Below are positions 12,674 through 24,900 of a stretch of DNA of 64,000 bases, piece by piece. A model generated the notes under the pieces. That model was given only the letters and a program-made list of their open reading frames with translations. It did no database searches and had not been told where the DNA came from. Made by a program: the position numbers and the translations under genes. Source of the DNA: Hemicentrotus pulcherrimus (taxonomy: Eukaryota; Echinodermata; Echinoidea; Camarodonta; Strongylocentrotidae); contig BEXV01000329.1 in assembly GCA_003118195.1 (NCBI GenBank), positions 143,239 to 207,238 of the forward strand. Reading direction: 5' to 3'. Within the stretch, counting starts at the first letter, position 1, and each line of letters opens with the position of its first letter.

Positions 12674-15043
12674 CAAGTGTAGAAGGAGGGGAGAGTAATC
12701 AGACTTTAGTTCCATTATGCATGCATCATTATCGATCCTTGTTTGAAGAAATAACATCTGGAGCTAAATGCCCCTTTCCCTTCTCGCCAATTGACAAGAG
12801 GAATGGAGGAAAATTAGCGGGAAAAGCAGGAAGCTTTCTTGACTAGCTTCACTATCCACCATCATCATTCAGTGTGTAAGAATACTGATTCAACATTTAC
12901 CGTGAAATCGCCATCATTATAATCGAATTTAAGCTAGGCTCGTCGAGCGGCTGAGAGACCGCGGTAGAGCTAGGGGATGCCGTTCAATAGGAGCAATATG
13001 TAGAACAAACAATGTTATTGTGTCCGTCCAAACATTGAGATTTACTGCGTTGTCAATTTGAAGTTGTTTTTTGTTCGTGTAAAATAAAATATGTTAAATT
13101 ATGAAATGGTTCAGGAGAAACATTTAGTAACAATTATGACGACGGTGGATATCATGAATATAACTCTGGAATATCTAACTATAAAAAAATTACTCTGATT
13201 TTCTATTTTCCGACACATTTTGACGAATGATTTATTTCAATAATAAAGGAGGAATTGGTAGACGTTTACATCTATGCTTGCGATACATAGAAACTCTGTG
13301 AAATGGTAAATAATAACAGGTCAAAATGAATGGTACCAAAGTTAAGCCATTGTTGTCTCTTTTACGGCACTATGCAGAACATGGGCCACATTTGATCAAG
13401 GTCTATCCATTCAAAGTATGGATATTTATATTTGTTTACGTTTGAAATGTATCATAATAAATTATACCATCATGGAAACTCAGTCCTAACATTAATCGAA
13501 AGCGGTCAATGCGGTGAAAGTAAATTGGAATTTTGTTTAAAGTGTATAATTATTATACAAGATAAGGCATACCAGCATTTGATACCAGCAATGCAAGTGA
13601 CTAACAGATTTTACAGAATTGAATAAAAATGCATGGTCCTGAAATTAAAGGTTAGAATAGGAATAAAGTAAAACGAATGGCGGAGTAGCTAATATGCTGT
13701 TACGGGCGAGGTAATATAGTCCTACTTTTACCGCTTATTCCTCCGCGACCAAGTCTTCCTTAAGGTGAAGCTCTGCGGTGGCCATGAATTAAACATTACT
13801 TTCGCCCACGTGAGAAAACAAGCAGGGAATTAGCCTTTAAAATTCGTCATCCTTTCTTGAATGGGCACGATCTTAAATTCAATTTCAAATTCCAACCCTT
13901 CGTTGTCTTCTACCCGTCTCCTCCCTGCATTTACCGTTGACACGATAACCGCTCATGAAGGCGATAAAATGTTCCAATCGATTTCACTTTACGCTGCATT
14001 TAACAAGTGAACGATTCCACTAAATGTAGCAAGAAAATACACACTCTTGTTGCAAATTTTCTCCGGTTAAAGTTTCGCCATTCCCAAGGACAATTGATTT
14101 AGTTATGGTAAAAAGGTGGTGACTTATTGCTATCATAATACAATTACCAGAATAAACACAATGATCAATTCAAATTGCCAATTTGCATCGTTCGTGCTGT
14201 GGAATAATTCAGAGTGCAATGAGCGCTGATTATTATACATTCTGCTCGAAATAAAGGATGTAATCACTGCAGAGATTTTGAAATGACTCAAAATATGTTA
14301 TATTAAAAAATCTTTAGTTGCCTAAAGGTGCGATGTGTTTGCTACATTGAAAATTGTCATTAACCACCATTACTTTCAAGTAAAATATGTGCAACATGAT
14401 TGATTCTAAATCGTCGCCCTTGGATTAAAATGAAAGGGTATAACTCGAAAAATTGATTGTCATAGCAATATAATTGTGGTTTATATTACAATCTGGTATA
14501 CTCTGTAACAATGCCATATTACTCAGCTTCAAACATTATGTGGGTTCATTCCCCACAGCCATATAAAATTAATTATTTTACAGGAAATGTTTCAATATGA
14601 TACGTGTCGGTGAAAAAATATAATTCAGTCTCTCTGTTCGTTATGAATAACGCCATATTTTGATTTTACATGAGGAAAGATACATTCATGTATAGGTCAG
14701 TTGCTGATAGAATTAATTTTGATTTCTTTATTGTAAAATATCATAACCAATATGATAACAGAAAAAAAAATCAAATCTTCAAGAAAAAATTTACAACGTA
14801 CATTCGGCAAGAGGTTAAGAAAAGGTATATTCAATTTCGATAAGGTGTACAAACAAATCTTTTAAAAAAAAAATAATTCAGGCTATAGTAAATGATCTCA
14901 TTCTAGCCAGGCTCCAGTATTTAATAGCTCATATGTCACAGGAACAGGATGTATTAAAAGCATCTCCGCTATCGTGAAGGTCGTGAAATAACATAGATGT
15001 CTAATTGAAATGACTTGCAAGTTGTATGGACATCATACTAGAC

Positions 15044-15096
15044 AGGCGCCATTTAAGTCTCTGCACGTGTATAGGCGCCATTATAATCACGTGATC
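15044..15096. promoter_or_regulatory. Duplicated AGGCGCCATT motif and palindromic E-box just 3' of Emx
   Basis: AGGCGCCATT occurs twice, at 15044-15053 and 15073-15082. It is followed by the palindrome ATCACGTGAT, containing the E-box CACGTG. A second CACGTG lies between the copies at about 15064. The position is 220-275 bases beyond the stop codon, so it may be in the 3' UTR or a downstream element. The motifs are visible; a regulatory role is inference. Confidence 0.25.
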
Positions 15097-15299
15097 ACGG
15101 TGTATCCGCCTATCAGGAACGTAGATTGAGGTCCACACTCCCAGTGTACGATTCCCGTTCTTTAAGCGTTCAATAAATAAGATGAAACTCAAGTTGAAAT
15201 TCTCCTCTTTAGTGCAGTTTCAAACATCTCTTCATAGAGTCGTTAATATAGAGTCAGGATTGTCTTCGCAAATAATTCGTCTTTATCTCCTAAAGTAAG

Positions 15300-15305
15300 T
15301 TTATT
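15300..15305 (-). terminator. Possible polyadenylation signal AATAAA
   Basis: TTTATT on the + strand reads AATAAA on the gene's strand, only 10 bases past the Emx stop codon. A 3' UTR this short would be unusual. An ATTAAA variant at 14925-14920 and another AATAAA at 14732-14727 are alternatives about 390 and 585 nt after the stop. The true cleavage site cannot be chosen from sequence alone. Confidence 0.25.
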
Positions 15306-15315
15306 TTTCGCTGTT

Positions 15316-15468
15316 TCAATCCCTCTCCCTGTCTTCGATAGATTGCTGCGTTTCCATCCTCCATCTATTGACATGGTGTGAACCTTTCTTCTTGGGTTCT
15401 TCCTCTCCTTCTTCTTCAGATTTGATTCGCTTGTATTTTGTCCTCCTGTTCTGGAACCATACCTTGAC
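15316..15468 (-). CDS. Emx: Emx exon 3 (residues 257-306; recognition helix and C-terminal tail)
   Basis: The acceptor is a long polypyrimidine run ending TTTTGTAG|GTC. The exon opens with [14 protein letters not shown], the rest of homeodomain helix 3 with Trp48, Gln50, Asn51 and Arg53. An acidic/basic stretch ([13 protein letters not shown]) and HHVNRWR follow. Vertebrate EMX has the close equivalent KKKGTHHINRWR at this place, which distinguishes EMX from other Gln50 homeodomain families. The tail is short ([13 protein letters not shown]) and ends at TGA 15318-15316. There is no sign of a frameshift or early stop. Confidence 0.97.
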   Translation of the reverse strand, partial: VKVWFQNRRTKYKRIKSEEEGEEEPKKKGSHHVNRWRMETQQSIEDRERD

Positions 15469-18400
15469 CTACAAAAGAAAAAAGAAAGAAAGAGACATAA
15501 ACCATCTAATCCGTTGAATACCAGAATACCAAATTGTCAACACGTCAAATTTCAAACTCATGTTCTCAGAATGCTAGGATATACACTTCAATAAAATCCA
15601 TGTCCATGTTCTTAATTGGATAATTAAGAAAAAAAGAAGATTGGCACAATTTTCAGAAAAGTACAAATTTGATTTAGTTTCAATCTAAATATTCAATATC
15701 GAACAGACAAATTTATTAGGCTCATCAGCATTTCATTTATTTCAAGAGCGCCGGTGTACTATTCTCAATAACAAATAACATAAACATGAAAAATAATTGG
15801 ATAGTTCATCCCATTGATGTTGAAATAAAAGTGATAAAAACATTACATGGCCATCCACACTTTTAATAATATGCTACAGATATTCGGGGGCTAATGTATC
15901 TCAGATAATTTATATGTAATCTCATAAGCTTCTAAAAAAGTAAACTTTTTTTTTCAACAACAAAATAATCGAGAAGTTTTATATCATAAATCAAGAATGT
16001 CTTTGCATAGTTGTTGTGGAAGTCACATAATTATTTCACTCAAATCCTTTCAATAACTTAACAATTTCCCTGATAGTTAATTTGAGAACCATTCAATTCC
16101 TTTTCAACGCCATGCTTATGAAATCTACGATTTATGGGAGAGACGTGAAGCCGTAAACGTATTGTGTAAAACCGCATAGAATGATTTGAAAAAAGTGCAA
16201 GCAGTGCCTTGCTGTGGCACGACAGATGTATACATAGAGCAACGGCGAGCGATAGGTCATGCCAATCGAAAACATTTTTCATGAAGCACTGAGCGATTTG
16301 ACAAACCAATTACATACAGCTGTCTATATGATGAGCATAATAATGAATCCCATTGCTCTTTCTTTGAGAAAATCCTCTTCTTAATGGATATCTTAATTGA
16401 ATCATTTATATGTTTTGACTAACAACTTATTTTGACTACTGGATGATAGAAGTTACTATCAAAACAAAAATAGTTGCGAAAAACACTCATTAGTGGGCTA
16501 ATCTAAAGCTAATTCAATCCTAAATCTGATCTCTAAATCCCGAGTTTTTAAGAATACGGAAATAAAACCGCTTGGGGCGCAAATCCGGAGACGTGTGTGA
16601 TGAATGGTTGAGATTGATTTTTTTGTAATACCTATCAGATACAAAAAGTACATTTCCCTCGCGTGTAGTATTGTATTGATATGTGTACATTTCTGCATGA
16701 GGTATTTAGTTTCAAACGCAAACTCTCCAACACAATAACCCTTTTCAGCTCAACTACAGGTGTCTTACAATATGTATAACTGTGTCGTAGCCCGCCTCCC
16801 CCAGCCTCATAAAAGCGTCAGAGAGGAATGAATTAAGAAAAATATGCATAGAATTGAAAAAGTGATTTATGCGATTAGTTTGTGACATGACAGGCGACCA
16901 AGCTGGAAGTCAAAATCTAGTTCCAAAGAGGGAAATATACTTTGTCGGGGTAGGAATTGTCCTAGAGCCAAATTACCCAATCGTACGATCTATTACATTT
17001 GAAGAAAATGCTTTGTATCACATTTATGCTTAGAAAATTCGTGTATTTCTTTACAGTAACGAATGTTTGCACTAAGTCCTTTATCAGGAAACTTTGAATT
17101 AAATCGTGACAAACCCCGTCACAGTTGTATAGTATATGGGTGTTGCATATAATACTGTACTCTCTATCTGTCATTCTATTAACAGTCTAATTGATCAAAG
17201 TGCGTTCTGCGGTCTCAGTAAATGAGAGTGTATAAAAAGAGATGAGGCAAAGAAAGAATGAGGAGAATACTCAGGAAAAGGTCCTTTTATTGGTTTTGAT
17301 TTATGATACCACCTACACGAGCAAATTAGTTGTCATTTCTTTTGGAGAGGAGTAATACTTGATTGATCACAGTTCAAGATCCTATGACCGTAATGAGGGT
17401 AAAGTGCACGTCAACTTTAGGAAGAAATCCGTGACAAGGGATGAGTCACATTAGCATTCATATCCCATCATTAGAAATTATTGATGATTTTTGTTGACGA
17501 AATCAAAATGGAAAGAAGAGGCACCAAAAAAAGATTTAAAACATCGAAGACGAACAAAAGTAAGTTGAAATGAAGCAGAAAACTCAGTAAAGAGACGAAA
17601 TAAAATGAACGACGGAACAAATTAAAACAATTGTTATCACGAAAGTAAAATTGCATTTTGTTCTTCAAATTAAAGATAGGCCGAAAGTTTTCAAAAGAAT
17701 TAATATATGATTGATTTATTATAAAGAGATGAGCCATCTTAGTCGAAAGAAAATTACCTCTAAATTAGATCTTTAAAGTGATGTGGCCTGCAGTTAATAT
17801 TTTGAATCAGCTGGACTTAACAAACACTTCATTAATTTTCTTTGATTTTTTCCAACTGTAACCATAAATGAAATTGAAAAAGAAAACAATGTGTTTCTTT
17901 TCAAATGGTGACATCGTTAAGTCATATACTATCCTCGGTTATAAGTTACATCTCAATAAGTTTTATATGCGGATTGGCATTTGGCAGGCTCAGAAGTCAT
18001 GGCCAAAAGGGTATAGACAGACAAAAAGAAGATAGAAAGCAAATCACTGATATCAAAACAAAGCTATAAAGCATTTAGGTGTTATATTCGTCCAGAGAGC
18101 TTTAAAAATAAAATGACCCTCACAGCGCATTTGGTGTAATTTTGCATCTCATTTCCTTTTTATTATGCAAAGCCCATGTTAATACTTCCCTTAATGGAAA
18201 CCGCAACGCTATAAAACGTAATAATCATTCATTTTTCAACTGCAAATGTATGATATTTCCCAATCTGCATGTACTTATCTCCAGAGTCTGATCTAGACAA
18301 GCACTCTAACCTTCAAACATGCATACATGAATGAATTATGAATAGAACAACGATGCGACATTGAGCCTGATGAGTTTCAGGAGAGTACCCCTTTCGACTC

Positions 18401-18966
18401 CGACCGCGCGTGTACGCATGGGACACGCAGCGTTTGGATTATGATCGAGATTCGAAGGGTTAATGGAAGTATTATGACACCTGCCGTCGATGGGAGCCCG
18501 TTCATCCATCAATCCCTATACAGCCATTGCCATCGCAGGATGAGTTACTTTTACAGCCTCGTTCCATAATATTTTGGTAGTTGATTCTCTCGCTCATATT
18601 AGTCTTGCTAATAGTGTCATCAGCTGGGCGTGACATTAGCTTTGTACTTTCGTTACCCCTCTTGTCCAAGAATAAACCAATTAAGCAATGGATGCAAATA
18701 CTGGTGTGATTAAATTGGATACGGGAGGAAGTGAGAGAGGGGATGGGATATATGGTAGGGTTGGGACAGGAGACGGAGTGGGAGATTTCGAGTGAGGGGG
18801 TACGACGATTGACGAATTTTGTACATTGGAAGACGAAATAATTATAAAGAGCAATTAGGAAACAAAAGAATAAAAACTAACGCAGGAATAGAGGCTGGGA
18901 ATTAGAAGGAATAAAGAAAGAGGAAACATAGAAAATAGATTACAAGAGAAAGAGAACGGGTGAAGG

Positions 18967-18999
<33 letters not shown>

Positions 19000-21900
19000 G
19001 GAGAGACAGAGGGGGAGGGGCAATGTGAAAAAAAATGTGAGAAAAGGGAGGGATGTTCATTTGTCCCCATTATTAAAACCAATCCCAGACTACATAACGA
19101 GGCGGAGCAAATTGTATCTTTAATGGCGCGCCACTAATGGACTTTCTCGAAACCACGTGATACCAATGGCGGCGTCATGAGCGCCATTTTGTTTTGTTTT
19201 GTTTACAAAAGCTGACGCAAATCTTTATACCCAAACCATTTAAATATCAATACAATGTTTAGTCCTTATTGATCGGCACAGGCTTACTATAATATGTTTA
19301 TTTGTTTATGTGGGCTGTAAAAACTTTATTATATTATATTAATTATGATACATGTGCAAATTGTTATTTTTGTTCAACTTTATTGTAATCGCCCTTTTCC
19401 TGGTTTAAATCGTTTTAAAACCATGAAAACATTGGTACTTATTCTAAGAGAAAAAATTAATGATCCAGTAAATAAACAACTTCATGAACCGATGATAATT
19501 CTTTATGGTATTAAAGGAAATGACCTCTGCTTATAATTTCCTCGAATCTTTACAATACTTTTGCATGTTATGGTCTACAAAAACAAATTACACTTGTAAT
19601 CAGGCAGTAAAGAAAGGAATTTGCGACCCCGTTAAAAGCATGAATTAAATATTCGGTAAAACTAAACTTGTAGCCGGGAAAAATACAAACAAATGACACA
19701 CAAAAATTGGAAAAATTAAAGAAGAAGACAAATTTCTTTCTCATTTATGATGGCATGTAGGAGTGACTGGTTTATCTATAAACCAAACTCATTTTCACAA
19801 AGTATGTCTTCTCATTTCCCAATCTTTTATTTCTTCGACGAATTTTATCTCTCTCCTTGTCATCATTTATGATAATGCCATGAATCAATTCCAAGCCCCG
19901 GTGTACATGTTGCTATAGCCAAACCCTGTTTCGGGTACAGGTCGCCCCGGGTCAGTTGAAGCGATACGGTAGTCCGATAACCTGCCGGGTGCGAGTCCTC
20001 TCGACTCCGTAGGTTCGCATGTCATAGATCGCGGCGGTTTGCACACAGCATGCCGTGGCGGGTTCGAGATGGGTGCGGCGATGCGATGCTCTCTGAACGG
20101 GGAGCGTTCGGCCTGATTACAGTGCCGATATGTGGGGTGTGGGGTCGTAAGTCACGCCAATATATTTTGAATATAATATTTTTTTTCAATAGATAGTGGC
20201 GACTTAATGATGCCTCAGCAGTGACAAAAATAGTTCCAAAAGAACNNNNNNNNNNNNNNNNNNNNNNNNNNNNNNNNNNNNNNNNNNNNNNNNNNNNNNN
20301 NNNNNNNNNNNNNNNNNNNNNNNNNNNNNNNNNNNNNNNNNNNNNNNNNNNNNNNNNNNNNNNNNNNNNNNNNNNNNNNNNNNNNNNNNNNNNNNNNNNN
20401 NNNNNNNNNNNNNNNNNNNNNNNNNNNNNNNNNNNNNNNNNNNNNNNNNNNNNNNNNNNNNNNNNNNNNNNNNNNNNNNNNNNNNNNNNNNNNNNNNNNN
20501 NNNNNNNNNNNNNNNNNNNNNNNNNNNGGGGGGGGGGGGGGGGGGTGGTCCCAGAACTCGAATAATGATCAAGTAACGGAGTCAACAGTGGGTGTTATAT
20601 TATACTGCATTAATAGATGAGGTTGATACTATATGAGATGGGGGTTGATAGTATATACTATATTATGAGATGGGGATGATAGATGAACTATCGATGGAGG
20701 CTCTGATAAGACTGATAGGGAAGGAAAATCTGGGCTAACACGTCTGCGGTGACAAATTGTGGCAAGTTATCTGAGCTATTATTGAAACATGGACTTTAGA
20801 AGAGATCACGAAACTAAACGTAAGTTTGTCTGAGTAAAATTTAATGTCTGAGTAACAAACCATGGAAGTACACTATAACTCAACTGTTTTAAAATCCTTG
20901 CACTAAAATCTGCAACCCTTTTCCTTTAATCATGACAATATACAGTCTTCAATAGATGTCTTCAAAGTTAATAATTAGCATAGCCATTGTTATTATTATT
21001 TTTTTTTTAAATACCACATCTGTAAAATCACGCACCCGTATTTTATGGATTTTTACATATTTCCTATTTATTTGTTTCTCATATTGCAATCATTATTGCA
21101 AATATTTTCATTAATTATCATTCCGGATGGCAAATTCAGGTACATAAGAGAGGTCTTTTCCTTTTTTCATTGTCGTTATTGTGATTCTTTTAAAAAAAAC
21201 TAATGATGCTGAAGACCACTTTTTGTATAAACAAGTCCTCCAAAAAATTAAAATCAGGCAAACGTCAAACATTTTCTACAATCAACATTCCATTATCTAT
21301 TTCTTTTAAATGCTTTTTAGTAGTATGAGCAAAGAAACAAGGCGCAGTAATTTCATCGAATTGGCATGAACCTGGGAATTCAAAATTACTTAATTTCACG
21401 ACAAACATTCATCTTTCTAACCATATTCGTCCGCACCATCTAGTTACGATAGCAGACTTTAACAATTATCAAATAGTGCTCACGACTTTAAAGAAAACGA
21501 CACATTTTATAACTATAACATTACTTTTATTCTTCCATTATTTTCATGCGACGTGCATTCGCACCTGGTTAAGGCGCGGGAAATTGAAGACGTGTCGACG
21601 GCTTTCAACTCAGTTACGGGCATTTAATAAAATAATGTATGTGTTTGTGTTTGCAGCCCCCCGAGATCCACTCTCGGGGTAAATTGGCGGGAACAAGGCG
21701 GGCAACACATACCAACTTGTTCAATTACTGCCATTTTTATTTCTTGTGCCGCCTTGCGCGCTAAATGCGCTAAATTTGCCGAGAAAACAAGGGAAACGGC
21801 CCCCGCCAAAATGATTACATTATCAAGCCAGCATGGCAGCTATTTAAGCGTCATCTGATATACACAAACGGGAGGATAGGGGAAATCGACGGCGAAAGCA

Positions 21901-24900
21901 ACAGACGGTTTTGGGTTATGATGGTGATGATGTTTGAAAACGTCGCATTAGTGTCAGGCAGATATTTTAGAGAGATAGAGAGAGACGTACGAAGGGCGTA
22001 TAATATTATCAAGAAAAAAGGCAGAAAGGGAGCATGCAATGGAGACATCGGGAGAAAAAGTGTATACAGCAATTCGCATTTAATAACGGGCAGAGCAGCG
22101 ACGACAATATACGGCCGTTTTGTCGCGAAAATTTATTTATTGTTGCAGGTTGGGTTTCCGCCTTGAAAAATAATTTTGGGTTGTTATACAATTACACGAA
22201 CCTCGACTCATTCTCGGCTAGTCTAGCGTTTATGATAAGATATTATTTCATTAGTTACACCGTGCCCGCCCGCTTAATGACCGCTGAAATCAGCAAGCAA
22301 TGAAACTTGAGATTTATTTCCTCGCAAGACATGATTATGTTTTGTAGAAGATACGAGGAAGAAAGCTAACCACCAACCGAACCGCCTCCTTCGCTCCATC
22401 TTTCTACCAATCACCTCTCCTTGACAATGATTTGCGCCTTCCATCCCTATAGCTAACTCGTAATATCCTCCTTCGAATTTTCAAGAAATATTTGTTCCTG
22501 GTGCTATTTACCCCTGATAAGCCCGTTTATTCAAATAACAAATTAAAAGGGACTTTCCTTTCTTTCGATCTACCATCGTATATTTTCGCCTCTTTCCATT
22601 TTCTCAGCAAATACAATTATTTTTCGTTTTATATTCTTCATCTCTCTTTTCGAACACCACCTTTTACGTTCCCCATTTCCCCTTCGTTATTCCCACATAT
22701 TTCCTAGCCTATTTCTTCTTCTTTTACATTTCATGATTATTCCATCTTTTGAATCTTTCGCTTTAATTTCCCCCTTTTTCAGCATTCGTCTGGGTTTACT
22801 TTTTAAATGAGTATTCATGAATTGATTAATATACAAAAAGCGAATATCGTGTTCACTTCTTTCATGCATGCTAAAAGAAACTTTCACATAATCAAACTTG
22901 GAGGGGAGTGTACATGCATTGTTGGTATGGATCATAATGGAGAAAACTCTCCAATTAAGATTTATTTCATAAACTGTATTTATTCGTCTCTATTTCGTAA
23001 AAGAAATAGCTTGCGGAGAAAGAAACTCTTCAAATTAATGAAATAGCAGAGGTCGTCGAAATATAAATAACACACCCCGCAAAATTATACGCGATGTCTA
23101 AAACAAAATTATACTTTAAATTCGCAAAAGACATTTGATCATTCCATCTTGCTGATTTAAGTTAATTATCTGATGGGTGCTATACCGAGTCAACCACTCA
23201 AATGAATACACTTGTAATTAAAGTTAACCTTAGTTTTGCTAATTAAATTTGACGCGACCGCGGAGAAATATTACATACCTAATATTTACAGTGTTTTATT
23301 GCTTAATCTTGTGTAACACATTTCAAAGTTTATTGAATTAGATTACCATTTGAGAATGGGAAAGGTATCTCATTTATGTTGGAAAAAATCTCAAATGCAC
23401 AATTTACAACAGTTTATACATTTATCTTTCCCACTTCTATTAAATTAAAATATCATTTTACGATGTACCAGTTTTCCACAAGCAGCGTTTTATGTGTGTT
23501 ATCAGAACGATTCTATTTCATTCCTCGATAAATGTCATTTATTGTTTTAGTTCAGAAAGTTAATCTTTCCTTTTTTAAAAGAAATTGAACTTAGTGTTTA
23601 AAATGAACTTGAACACATGACTGAAAGTTTGTAATAAATTAAGGGGAGGTATAAATCGAGTAAATAATATCATTTCGCGTTCGTAATGACAAAACAGGGT
23701 AATCTTAATTACTTTTTACAACTTAGTGAGTAATAGATTTATAGTTCGAAACTATCGCTATCTTACTCTGAAAGTACTTTAAGGATTTAATTATTATTAT
23801 TAATATACATATATATTTTTTTTTTTTGGGGGGGTGTTACCTTAAAAGAGGATCTTAACACAAGGTTACATTGACAAGTTGTTTTCATTTTGTAACAAAT
23901 AAATTATGCTTTGTGCTACAATGTTCAAAGGATTTTTTTTTTTGCTCACTATTCTAAAAGATGTCTCTTTACAAAATTAAATTAAAGATAACCTTATTTG
24001 TTCTTCTTCGCCATTTAGCCATTTAATTTTATTTTTTTTTTGGGGGGGGGGGGATGGTGAATGTGATAAATGGAAGCCAAATCCACGATGGAACTAATTA
24101 ATCTCCATAAAGAAGTGAGATTTTAGGATATACTTACTTGTGTTTCTGTGAGGTTTAGACTCGCTGCCAGTTGTTTTCTCTCTGCGCCAACCACATAATG
24201 GTTTTTTTCGAAGGCATTTTCTAGTCGGAGGAGCTGGGAAGGAGAAAAAGCCGTCCTGATTCTCTTGGGTTTCCTGAAGGGGTGTTGGAGAAAGAATCCA
24301 CCGTTTGGAAGATCACCTGAAAGAGAGAAAGAAAAAAAATCATCGTTAATTATATTAAAATAGTATTTAGGAAAATATCACAACAGAAATAGTTGTGAAA
24401 CACTGAAAATTCGAATCTAAATATTCATGATTGTTGCCACAACGAATATTGTACTAGAATATTTTGGAAGATGTTTTTAGAGAGAATGTGCACCGCTGGA
24501 ATGTGGCCTCATTTACCAAGAATAGAATTACAGATGAGCCTAATAACAAATATCCAATGATGGTTTTAGTGACATCGTTATTGTGAAAATGACAGACTTT
24601 CAAATCATTAGAAGGTTATATTGAAATTAGAATATTGAAATATTGTACCATTTTCAATTAGAAAGAAAAGAGAGAAAGTGAATTCGTTTGAGCCGAATGT
24701 AAAATTTGGGAGAAACTTTCAAAAGAAAGTGGAAAAAGGGAACGGGGAAAAGTGAAGAAACAGAAAGAGAGAGGGAGAGAGAGAGAGGGGGAGAGGGGAG
24801 AGGGGGAGAGATGTTGGGAGCGTGGGATGAAGATGATAGTCGTTAGACAAGATTTACACAGCAGACGAGAAGTGTGATAGCGATACCCACTCCGAGTCGC

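Larger units (their letters stand above)
9198..15299. other. Gene-free flank immediately 3' of Emx
   Basis: This AT-rich DNA includes the transposon end at 11067, the ATC tract (11164-11412) and a purine tract at 12631. The last several hundred bases before 15316 are probably Emx 3' UTR and flank. No second gene is recognised. Confidence 0.55.
15469..24137 (-). other. Emx intron 2 (8669 bp, phase 0, interrupts the homeodomain)
   Basis: The intron is bounded by GTAAGT and TTGTAG on the minus strand. It contains a 282-base assembly gap (20246-20527) followed by a G18 run, a GC-rich tRNA-like repeat just 5' of the gap on the + strand (about 19890-20160), a GA microsatellite (18966-19020), a 12-base G run next to a T run at 24042-24053, and a cluster of E2F-like motifs (21684-21811). 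The remainder is AT-rich with no recognised coding sequence. Its length is within 30 bp of intron 1. Confidence 0.9.

Noticed and set aside
19951..20030. A functional tRNA gene
   Set aside because: A and B boxes are near consensus, but acceptor and T stems do not pair and the D arm seems shortened. Kept as a SINE-like repeat instead.
20022..20585. Open frames crossing the first assembly gap
   Set aside because: Most of their length is unknown bases, so the frames are artefacts.
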